Shown piece by piece: positions 1 to 5,792 of a DNA stretch of 11,773 bases (its first letter is position 1; each line of letters starts with the position of its first letter). The position numbers and the translations under genes are program-made. The DNA comes from an uncultured Oscillospiraceae bacterium (GTDB lineage: Bacteria > Bacillota > Clostridia > Oscillospirales > Oscillospiraceae). The notes under the pieces were generated by a model. That model ran no database searches, was not told the origin of the DNA, and worked only from the letters and a program-made list of their open reading frames with translations. Where the stretch lies: assembly GCA_900763995.1 (NCBI GenBank), contig CAAFMK010000034.1, positions 1 through 11,773 on the forward strand. The letters run 5' to 3'.

Positions 1-6
1 AGAAGT

Positions 7-39
7 GTCATTTCCAAGGCGCATGTCCTCGGAAATGAC
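7..39 (+). repeat. Imperfect hairpin at the left edge
   Basis: Bases 7-15 (GTCATTTCC) are the exact reverse complement of 31-39. One A/C mismatch inside, AGG and CCT can add three more pairs. A T-rich stretch starts a few bases after it (CTTTGATTTTT), so it could be the terminator of a gene left of the window, but the U-tract is not directly adjacent. The stem is seen; the role is inferred. Confidence 0.45.
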
Positions 40-54
40 CGGCTTTGATTTTTA

Positions 55-78
55 TTCCATCATCTGCGGATGATGGAA
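55..78 (+). repeat. Perfect 10-bp stem with TGCG loop
   Basis: TTCCATCATC at 55-64 pairs perfectly with GATGATGGAA at 69-78 around a TGCG tetraloop. CTTCTTTT follows, which is only a weak U-tract. It is the second of three hairpins in the first 143 bases. It may be a back-up terminator for the upstream gene or part of a dispersed palindromic repeat. Confidence 0.45.
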
Positions 79-110
79 CTTCTTTTAGGAGGGCTTTTTT
101 CGACAAGCTG

Positions 111-143
111 AAGTGCCGTCTCCTCCGAGATACGGCACTTTTT
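111..143 (+). terminator. Rho-independent terminator upstream of prfB
   Basis: AAGTGCCGT at 111-119 pairs exactly with ACGGCACTT at 132-140. A run of five T (139-143) overlaps the end of the stem. It sits just before the prfB promoter and would end transcription arriving from the left, isolating prfB. Confidence 0.7.
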
Positions 144-164
144 GCTGGAATAGCAGGTTTCCTC

Positions 165-193
165 TTTACTTTTTTATGGCGGTCATATATAAT
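165..193 (+). promoter_or_regulatory. Sigma-A-type promoter of prfB
   Basis: TTTACT at 165-170 (4 of 6 to the -35 consensus) and TATAAT at 188-193 (perfect -10) are separated by 17 bases. Transcription should start near base 200, leaving a leader of about 40 bases before the prfB start codon. Confidence 0.7.
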
Positions 194-238
194 AATTGGG
201 CTGAAATTGGAATTTTCAAAAGAAAGAGTGGGACATTT

Positions 239-1360
239 ATGCTCCAATTTGATGAATATAAAGTAAAACTCAACAATCTGGCCCCCACCCTGAAGGAGCT
301 GGCCCAGGCCCTGGATCTGGAGGGGGCGGAGCGGGAGCTGGATATGCTCCAGGCGGAGTCTGCCGCAGATGGCTTCTGGGACAACCTGGCCAAGGCCCAG
401 AAGGTGCAGCAGCGCATCAAGAATTTGCAGGACAAGGTGGACAGCCAGACCAAGCGCCAGGGCCAGTGGGACGATCTGATGGCCCTTTGTGAGATGGGCA
501 ATGAGTTTGAGGACGAGTCCCTGATCCCAGAGCTGGAGGAGGGCTTTGCCCAGCTGGAGACCAACATGGAGTCCGCCCGGCTGGAGACCCTGCTCACCGG
601 GGAGTATGACCGCTCCAATGTGATTTTGACCATCCATCCCGGCGCTGGCGGCACAGAAGCCCAGGACTGGGCCCAGATGCTCTACCGTATGTACACCCGC
701 TGGGCAGAGCGCCACGGCTTCACCTATCAGATCATGGACTACCAGGAGGGGGACGAGGCCGGTATCAAGTCCGCCACCATTATGGTGGAGGGTGTCAATG
801 CCTATGGATACCTCCGTGGAGAACATGGCGTCCACCGTCTGGTGCGTGTCTCCCCCTTTGACTCCAACGCCCGGCGTCAAACCTCCTTTGCCTCGGTGGA
901 GGTCATGCCAGACCTGCCTGAGGATGTGGAGGTGGATATCCGCCCGGAGGATATTGAGATGCAGGTCTACCGCGCCTCTGGTGCCGGTGGTCAGCATGTT
1001 AACAAGACCTCCTCAGCCGTGCGCCTGATCCACAAGCCCACCGGCGTGGTGGTGGCCTCCCAGCAGGAGCGTTCCCAGTTCCAGAACAAGGACAACTGTA
1101 TGAAAATGCTCCGTGCCAAGCTGGTGGAACTGCAAATGCAGGAGAAGGCGGAGAAGATCTCCGACCTGAAGGGTGTTCAGCTGAAAATTGAGTGGGGCAG
1201 CCAGATCCGCTCCTATGTCTTTATGCCCTATCAGATGGTCAAGGACAACCGTACCGCCTTTGAGACCAGCAACATCAGCGGGGTCATGGACGGCGATCTG
1301 GACGGATTTATCAACGCCTATCTCACCGCAGAGGCCACCGGTACCTGGGCCACCAAATAA
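239..1360 (+). CDS. prfB: Peptide chain release factor 2 (RF2)
   Basis: RF2 recognises UGA and UAA stop codons in the ribosomal A site and triggers peptide release. The ATG at 239 gives 373 aa, the usual RF2 length. The open frame extends upstream, but that part overlaps the terminator and promoter and does not resemble RF2. The stop-codon-reading tripeptide SPF is at residues 205-207, and the peptidyl-tRNA hydrolysis motif GGQ is at 250-252 inside GAGGQHVNK. These are the positions they occupy in E. coli RF2, which supports the start. The ribosome site is weak (AGAGTGGGA). Many bacteria carry an in-frame UGA near codon 26 and regulate RF2 by a programmed +1 frameshift. Here codons 25-26 read CTG GAT (Leu-Asp) and the frame is continuous, so that autoregulation is absent. 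The gene has its own promoter and terminator, so it is monocistronic. Confidence 0.97.
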   Translation: MLQFDEYKVKLNNLAPTLKELAQALDLEGAERELDMLQAESAADGFWDNLAKAQKVQQRIKNLQDKVDSQTKRQGQWDDLMALCEMGNEFEDESLIPELEEGFAQLETNMESARLETLLTGEYDRSNVILTIHPGAGGTEAQDWAQMLYRMYTRWAERHGFTYQIMDYQEGDEAGIKSATIMVEGVNAYGYLRGEHGVHRLVRVSPFDSNARRQTSFASVEVMPDLPEDVEVDIRPEDIEMQVYRASGAGGQHVNKTSSAVRLIHKPTGVVVASQQERSQFQNKDNCMKMLRAKLVELQMQEKAEKISDLKGVQLKIEWGSQIRSYVFMPYQMVKDNRTAFETSNISGVMDGDLDGFINAYLTAEATGTWATK

Positions 1361-1369
1361 ACGATCAAA

Positions 1370-1410
1370 AGGGAGACATCCGCCGTACAAACGGCAGGTG
1401 TCTCCTTTTT
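1370..1410 (+). terminator. Terminator of prfB
   Basis: The stem pairs 1372-1386 (outer GGAGACAT, inner GCCGT) with 1391-1405 (ACGGC, then GTGTCTCC), with one G-U wobble and an ACAA loop. TTTTT follows at 1406-1410. It starts ten bases after the prfB stop codon and is a textbook intrinsic terminator. Confidence 0.92.
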
Positions 1411-1439
1411 CTGTTGCCCAAAATACACCGTGATTTGAC

Positions 1440-1468
1440 TTGAAAGGGGGGGCGTAAGGTGGTAAAAT
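1440..1468 (+). promoter_or_regulatory. Promoter of the mgtE leader and mgtE
   Basis: TTGAAA at 1440-1445 (5 of 6) and TAAAAT at 1463-1468 (5 of 6) are 17 bases apart, with the extended -10 dinucleotide TG at 1460-1461. Start would be near 1475, about 315 bases before the mgtE ATG, so the transcript has a very long leader. Confidence 0.7.
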
Positions 1469-1474
1469 GAAGGT

Positions 1475-1772
1475 GCTGTCCATAGGTTGAAAAAGCAAGG
1501 AAGTGGAGCGAGGAATGGAAGGCCGAAGTTGCTGTTTGGATACAGACAGCCGATGTCACAGACCGCAGGCGGTGAGGTGGATGCCGGATCACTCCTCCGG
1601 CCCCTCCCCTCATCGCCGGAATAGATAAGCCCGGGGCAGTCGGCCTGGGGCTGGCTGGTCTGTGCGCGGCCACAGGGGCAGAGCGTGTTTGAAAGGCGGG
1701 TATTGGATCACCGCTTTCCAAATGCCCTCTGATGCCCTGTGGCCGTTTTGTATTTCGCTTCAGGTTTGAATG
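1475..1772 (+). promoter_or_regulatory. Long structured leader upstream of mgtE, unidentified
   Basis: The stretch has no credible ORF but strong self-complementarity. Hairpin 1531-1536/1545-1550. A three-way junction is closed by CACAGACC (1557-1564) pairing exactly with GGTCTGTG (1657-1664). Inside it are GGCGGTGAGG (1568-1577) with CCTCATCGCC (1608-1617), capped by GCCGGA/TCCGGC (1583-1588/1596-1601), and a small stem 1628-1632/1648-1652. Next comes GGCCACAGGG (1668-1677) with CCCTGTGGCC (1735-1744), enclosing a hairpin 1691-1699/1711-1718 and followed by GTTTTGTATTT. Magnesium transporter genes are often controlled by the M-box riboswitch, but I do not see its conserved blocks. It may be a divergent metal riboswitch, another cis-regulatory RNA, or a separate small RNA ending near 1755. 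Pairing is read directly; function is inferred. Confidence 0.55.
1668..1755 (+). terminator. Possible attenuator or terminator in the mgtE leader
   Basis: A 10-bp GC-rich stem (1668-1677 with 1735-1744), extended by two pairs past a bulged G, is followed directly by GTTTTGTATTT. The U-tract is interrupted, so termination would be partial or conditional. It lies 45 bases before the mgtE start, where a regulated terminator would be expected. An alternative antiterminator pairing was not found by eye. Confidence 0.35.
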
Positions 1773-1789
1773 GTAGGAGGGGATGCGTT

Positions 1790-3163
1790 ATGCACGAAAA
1801 TTATGATCTGAACCTTCTGATGGAGCTGGTGGAACAGCGCCAGTTTCGTCAGCTGAGAGAAAAACTGTCCCAGATGAATGAGGTGGATATTGCCGAATTT
1901 CTGGATGAGCTGGAGGTAGAGCAGGAGATCCTGGTCTTTCGCCTGCTGCCCAAGGAGCTGGCCGCAGAGGTATTTACCTATTTGGAGGACAGCGAAGATC
2001 AGGAGAAGCTGATTGGGGCACTGAGCGATCAGGAGCTGCGTGAGGTGCTGGATGAGCTGTATCTGGACGATACAGTGGATATTATTGAGGATATGCCCGC
2101 CAATGTGGTGTCCCGTATCCTGCGCAATACAAATGCCTCTACCCGCAGCCAGATCAATCAGCTGCTGAACTACCCAAAGGATTCCGCCGGATCTATCATG
2201 ACCACAGAGTTTGTCTATCTCCACCCGGATGCCACCGTGGAGCAGTCTTTTGCTCGTATCCGCAAGGTGGGGCTGGACAAAGAGACGGTTTACACCTGTT
2301 ATGTAACCAAAAACCGGGTACTGCTTGGTGTGGTGACCATCCGGCGGATGCTGCTGGCCACCTATGAGAGCCGCATTGGTGACCTGATGGAGACCAATGT
2401 GCTGTCTGTCAACACCCATGAGGACAAAGAGGATGTGGCCCAGATGTTTTCCCGCTACGACCTGTCGGCACTGCCGGTGGTGGATGGAGAAAACCGCCTG
2501 GTGGGGATCATCACCTTTGATGACGCCATGGATGTTATCGAGGAGGAGACCACCGAGGATTTTGAGAAAATGGCCGCTATCCTGCCCTCTGATAAGCCCT
2601 ATCTTAAGACCACCGTGGTGGAGACCTGGCGCTCACGGATTCCCTGGCTGCTGCTGCTGATGCTGTCAGCCACATTTACTGGCATCATTATTACAAGCTT
2701 TGAATCTGCCCTGGCGGCCTGTGTGATCCTGACCTCCTTTATCCCTATGCTGTCCGGTACAGGAGGAAACTCCGGTTCCCAGTCCTCAGTGGCGGTGATC
2801 CGTGCCCTGTCTCTGGATGAGGTGGAGTTTTCTGATATGCTGGCCGTAGTGTGGAAGGAAGTCCGGGTGGCCATTTTGTGCGGACTTTGTCTGGGGGTGG
2901 CCAACTTTGTGAAAATGATGGTGGTGGATCGCTGGATCATGGGCAACCCGGAGGTCACCCCTATGGTGGCCCTGGTGGTGTGCCTGACGCTGATGCTCAC
3001 TGTGGTCTGTGCCAAGGTGGTGGGCTGTACCCTGCCTATGGTGGCAGAGAAGATCGGCATTGATCCGGCGGTTATGGCTGCACCATTTATTACCACTGTG
3101 GTGGATGCGCTGTCCTTGCTGATTTACTTCTCCATTGCCACGGTACTGCTTGGACTTTCGTAA
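1790..3163 (+). CDS. mgtE: Magnesium transporter MgtE
   Basis: MgtE is a homodimeric inner-membrane Mg2+ channel gated by cytosolic Mg2+. The start at 1790 follows TAGGAGGGG with good spacing and gives 457 aa, normal for the family; the upstream extension of the frame lacks a ribosome site. In order: an acidic helical MgtE N domain (about 1-130), two CBS domains (about 136-195 and 198-257) that sense Mg2+, and a membrane domain with about five helices from residue 281. The pore signature GTGGNSGSQSS is at 323-333. The last helix has the conserved DPAVMAAPFITTVVDALSLL pattern, including the Asp expected in the ion path. It has its own promoter and a long leader (1475-1772). No terminator is seen between its stop and the next ORF, so they probably share a transcript. 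Confidence 0.95.
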   Translation: MHENYDLNLLMELVEQRQFRQLREKLSQMNEVDIAEFLDELEVEQEILVFRLLPKELAAEVFTYLEDSEDQEKLIGALSDQELREVLDELYLDDTVDIIEDMPANVVSRILRNTNASTRSQINQLLNYPKDSAGSIMTTEFVYLHPDATVEQSFARIRKVGLDKETVYTCYVTKNRVLLGVVTIRRMLLATYESRIGDLMETNVLSVNTHEDKEDVAQMFSRYDLSALPVVDGENRLVGIITFDDAMDVIEEETTEDFEKMAAILPSDKPYLKTTVVETWRSRIPWLLLLMLSATFTGIIITSFESALAACVILTSFIPMLSGTGGNSGSQSSVAVIRALSLDEVEFSDMLAVVWKEVRVAILCGLCLGVANFVKMMVVDRWIMGNPEVTPMVALVVCLTLMLTVVCAKVVGCTLPMVAEKIGIDPAVMAAPFITTVVDALSLLIYFSIATVLLGLS

Positions 3164-3206
3164 CGGAAAGCACCCGGGCTTATCATAAAATATTGGAGGA
3201 ATCACT

Positions 3207-3578
3207 ATGCCATCTGACCTTCGCTTTGAGCCCGTTCCTGTTTCCATGGCCCCGCTTGGTCCAGAATCTACTCCCCCTGACCTGATCGGTACGCAGATCC
3301 TGCAAAATCAGCTGACCTTTGAGCTGGATGAGACAGACGAGCTCTATGAGGGCTATGGCCGAGTGCCCAACGCCTTTCCCTACCGCTCCTTCTCCTGCTA
3401 CAGCTCTGATGGCCCAGCCCCTATCAACTTAGGAGAAAGCCAGTCTGTCCAGATGGTTGGACAGACTGGCTTTTTTGAAGATTTTGTAAAATCTCTTGAC
3501 TTATTTCAAACTGGTGGTAAAATGTTTAACGCCTTAATGATTAACAGGTTAACTATTTATCGGGAGGAATGCCTATGA
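3207..3578 (+). CDS. Hypothetical protein, probably a truncated gene remnant
   Basis: This 123-codon ORF starts at an ATG behind a good GGAGG ribosome site, 43 bases after mgtE. I do not recognise it with confidence. The first 75 residues look protein-like, including ELDETDELYEGYGRVPNAFP. This faintly recalls the N-terminus of large carbohydrate-related proteins (DUF5107-like), but that is from memory only. The rest of the frame crosses the 16-bp terminator at 3436-3476 and the marR promoter, and ends at 3578, overlapping the marR start. Those last ~48 codons are therefore unlikely to be real protein. A TAG in the +1 frame at 3430-3432, four bases before the terminator stem, could be the original stop if the gene has an indel. 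No membrane segment or signal peptide is evident. Confidence 0.45.
   Translation: MPSDLRFEPVPVSMAPLGPESTPPDLIGTQILQNQLTFELDETDELYEGYGRVPNAFPYRSFSCYSSDGPAPINLGESQSVQMVGQTGFFEDFVKSLDLFQTGGKMFNALMINRLTIYREECL
3436..3476 (+). terminator. Strong terminator of the mgtE operon
   Basis: A perfect 16-bp stem (3436-3451 with 3458-3473) with a six-base loop (GATGGT) is followed by a T-run to 3476. It ends the mgtE and small-ORF transcript and insulates the MarR/ABC operon. It lies inside the open frame of the preceding ORF. Confidence 0.95.
3496..3523 (+). promoter_or_regulatory. Promoter of the MarR-ABC operon
   Basis: TTGACT at 3496-3501 (5 of 6) and TAAAAT at 3518-3523 (5 of 6) are 16 bases apart, with an extended -10 TG at 3515-3516. 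The start would fall near 3530, at the edge of the palindromic operator. Confidence 0.8.
3524..3553 (+). promoter_or_regulatory. Probable MarR operator
   Basis: Two overlapping palindromes sit just after the -10: TTAAT-G-ATTAA at 3534-3544 and TTAAC-AG-GTTAA at 3541-3552. GTTTAAC at 3524-3530 gives a further half-site. MarR-family proteins bind such AT-rich palindromes and commonly repress their own operon. Bound here, the protein would cover the transcription start. The specific binding is inferred. Confidence 0.55.
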
Positions 3579-4057
3579 CCTCATCATTTCATATGCTGGG
3601 GATGCTGTCCCGACAGATCCACCAGGCCCATCGGTCAGCTGTTCAGGCGGAGCTGAGCGCAGAGGGGCTGCAGGAGATCGGGCACCCCATGCTGCTGACC
3701 ATTCTACACAGCTCCCACGCCAGCACAGACCAGTGCTCCTGCCACGCCCAGAGGGATCTGGCGGAGCATCTGCATATCTCTCCAGCGGCCGTCACCAGCT
3801 CTTTGAAGTCACTGGAGCGGGGGGGATACATCCACCGGGAGCCTGGAGAGGATGCCAGACGCAATCAGGTTCTGCTGACAGAAAAGGGGCAGCAGGCTGT
3901 GGCTGTCTGTAAGCAGGCCTTTCAAACGGTGGCCCAGCGAATGCTCACCGACTTTTCACCTGAGGAGGAGGAGCAGCTGCTCCAGTTTTGCCAGCGGATG
4001 CTGGACAATCTGCACCAGGCACCTCCCACCAACACCCAGAGAAAGGAGGGGACTTAG
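3575..4057 (+). CDS. MarR-family transcriptional regulator
   Basis: A winged-helix dimeric repressor of about 160 aa, normal for MarR. The ATG at 3575 is preferred over that at 3569 because GGGAGG (3562-3567) then has a 7-base spacer. The recognition-helix region reads HLHISPAAVTSSLKSLERGG, followed by the wing with the conserved D-x-R (GEDARRNQVLLTEKG). A Cys-x-Cys (C54, C56) lies just before the DNA-binding domain, in a stretch rich in His and Ser. It could sense oxidation or metal, but that is speculation. The gene opens an operon: its stop is one base before the TTG start of the first ABC gene. The palindromes over its transcription start suggest autorepression relieved by a substrate of the exporter. 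Confidence 0.9.
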   Translation: MTSSFHMLGMLSRQIHQAHRSAVQAELSAEGLQEIGHPMLLTILHSSHASTDQCSCHAQRDLAEHLHISPAAVTSSLKSLERGGYIHREPGEDARRNQVLLTEKGQQAVAVCKQAFQTVAQRMLTDFSPEEEEQLLQFCQRMLDNLHQAPPTNTQRKEGT

Positions 4058-4058
4058 T

Positions 4059-5792
4059 TTGTTCTCCCTGTTTGCAAATCATCTGCAGGGGTATAAGAAG
4101 GCAGCGGTCTTATCCCCACTATTCACCACCTTAGAGGTGGTGTGTGAACTGATCCTTCCCCTTATTATGGCAAGGATCGTGGATGATGCCATCCCCACCG
4201 GGGACTATCAGTATATTTTCAAGCTTGGGGCCGCCATGCTTCTGGTATCCCTGATCGCCATGGGCTGCGGTCTGCTCTCCGTCAGATACGCCACCTATGC
4301 CAGCCAGGGCTTTGGTGCCACCCTGCGGCAAAGTCTGTTTCACAAAATACAGGAGTTTTCCTTTGCGGATATTGACCGCTTCTCCTCTGCCTCCCTCATC
4401 ACCCGCATGACCAATGATGTCAATGCCCTGACCATGATGCTCAATATGGGCCTGCGGATGATGGTGCGGGCCCCGGTGATGCTGATCGTGGCCCTGGCCA
4501 TCAGCATATCCATAAACCCCAGACTGTCTGTGGTCTGGCTGGTGGTCATCCCGCTGATGCTGCTGGCCATTGGCACATTGATGAAGTTTTGCACCAAGCT
4601 GTTTGGCACCATGCAAAAGCGCATTGACGGACTAAACAGCACACTCCAGGAAAATCTGGTGGCCATCCGTGTGGTAAAAGCATTTGTGCGGGAGGAGCAC
4701 GAGCGAGAAAAGTTTAAACAGGCCAATGATGCCCTGATGCAGGCCGGTCTGGATGTTGGTCTGCGGATCGTATCCATTATGCCCATTATGATGCTGGCCA
4801 TGAACGGGGCCACAGTGGCGGTACTGTATCTGGGCGGCAGGATGGTCATGGCGGAGGGCTTTCTCCTTGGTGACCTACAGGCCTTTATCAACTATATTTT
4901 CCAGATCCTGATGAGTGTTATGATGGTGGCTATGGCCCTGCTCCAGCTGTCCCGTGGTCAGGCCTGCGCCCGACGGATTCAGGAGGTGCTGGCCACCCAG
5001 CCCTCTGTGGTAGACCCATCAACGCCCAGGGCCATTCCCGCTCCCCGGGGCAAGGTGGAGTTTCAGGATGTATCCTTCCAGTACCAGGCCAACGGGACGG
5101 GGGATAATGTCCTCTCCCATGTGAGCTTCACTGTAGAACCGGGAGAATTTGTGGCCATTGTCGGAGGTACAGGCAGCGGCAAGTCCTCTCTGGTCAACCT
5201 GATCCCCAGATTTTATGATGCGGTAGAGGGCTGCGTACAGGTGGATGGAGTGGATGTGCGGGATTACCCTCTGCAGGAGCTGCGCTCCCGCATTGGCATG
5301 GTGCTTCAGACCAATGTGCTCTTTACTGGGAGTATCCGAAAAAATCTTCTCTGGGGCCGTCCAGATGCCACCGAGGAGGAGATGATCCAGGCGGCCAAGG
5401 ACGCCCAGGCATACGACTTTATCATGTCCTTTCCAGATGGCTTTGACACCCAGCTGACCCAGGGGGGCACCAATGTCTCCGGTGGCCAGAAACAGCGGCT
5501 GTGTATCGCCCGGGCCATGCTGCGTAAGCCCGCTATTTTGATTTTGGATGACAGCACCTCCGCCCTGGACTCCACCACAGAGGCGGCCCTTCGGCACTCC
5601 TTTGCCTCTAACTTCAAGGACACCACTGTGATCCTGATTGCCCAGCGGATCTCCTCTGTCCAGCACGCTGACCATATCATTGTGTTGGATGATGACCACA
5701 TTGTTGGGCAGGGAACCCATGAAACACTTCTGGCAGAGAACAAAATCTATCAGGAGATCTATCAGTCTCAACAAGAGGGGGTGGCAGGATAA
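4059..5792 (+). CDS. ABC exporter half-transporter with degenerate ATP site
   Basis: A 577-aa type IV ABC exporter subunit: six-helix membrane domain (about 1-310), then an ATPase domain. The start is a TTG behind AAGGAGGG (4043-4050). Walker A GGTGSGKS is at 369-376 and the signature VSGGQ at 473-477. Walker B ends D497-D498, so Asp replaces the catalytic Glu. The H-loop has Gln529 (IAQR) where His is usual. These two changes mark the degenerate site of heterodimeric exporters such as TM287/288, BmrC/BmrD and LmrC/LmrD. Its signature motif is intact and would complete the active site of the partner encoded next. The stop codon overlaps the partner ATG by one base (TAATG), implying translational coupling. 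The likely role is export of drugs or other amphipathic compounds under MarR control; the substrate cannot be read from the sequence. Confidence 0.95.
   Translation: MFSLFANHLQGYKKAAVLSPLFTTLEVVCELILPLIMARIVDDAIPTGDYQYIFKLGAAMLLVSLIAMGCGLLSVRYATYASQGFGATLRQSLFHKIQEFSFADIDRFSSASLITRMTNDVNALTMMLNMGLRMMVRAPVMLIVALAISISINPRLSVVWLVVIPLMLLAIGTLMKFCTKLFGTMQKRIDGLNSTLQENLVAIRVVKAFVREEHEREKFKQANDALMQAGLDVGLRIVSIMPIMMLAMNGATVAVLYLGGRMVMAEGFLLGDLQAFINYIFQILMSVMMVAMALLQLSRGQACARRIQEVLATQPSVVDPSTPRAIPAPRGKVEFQDVSFQYQANGTGDNVLSHVSFTVEPGEFVAIVGGTGSGKSSLVNLIPRFYDAVEGCVQVDGVDVRDYPLQELRSRIGMVLQTNVLFTGSIRKNLLWGRPDATEEEMIQAAKDAQAYDFIMSFPDGFDTQLTQGGTNVSGGQKQRLCIARAMLRKPAILILDDSTSALDSTTEAALRHSFASNFKDTTVILIAQRISSVQHADHIIVLDDDHIVGQGTHETLLAENKIYQEIYQSQQEGVAG

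Noticed and set aside
113..238. N-terminal extension of prfB from the ATG at 113
   Set aside because: It would encode 42 extra residues from terminator and promoter sequence. RF2 motif numbering fits the ATG at 239 exactly.
8..997. Long minus-strand ORF opposite prfB
   Set aside because: Its composition is that of an antisense frame of a GC-rich gene, rich in His, Leu and Gly. It has no family motif and overlaps a certain gene.
1475..1772. M-box, lysine, cobalamin and T-box riboswitches as identity of the mgtE leader
   Set aside because: The conserved sequence blocks I know for these classes are not visible. A few short matches, such as GCCGAAG, are not in the right arrangement.
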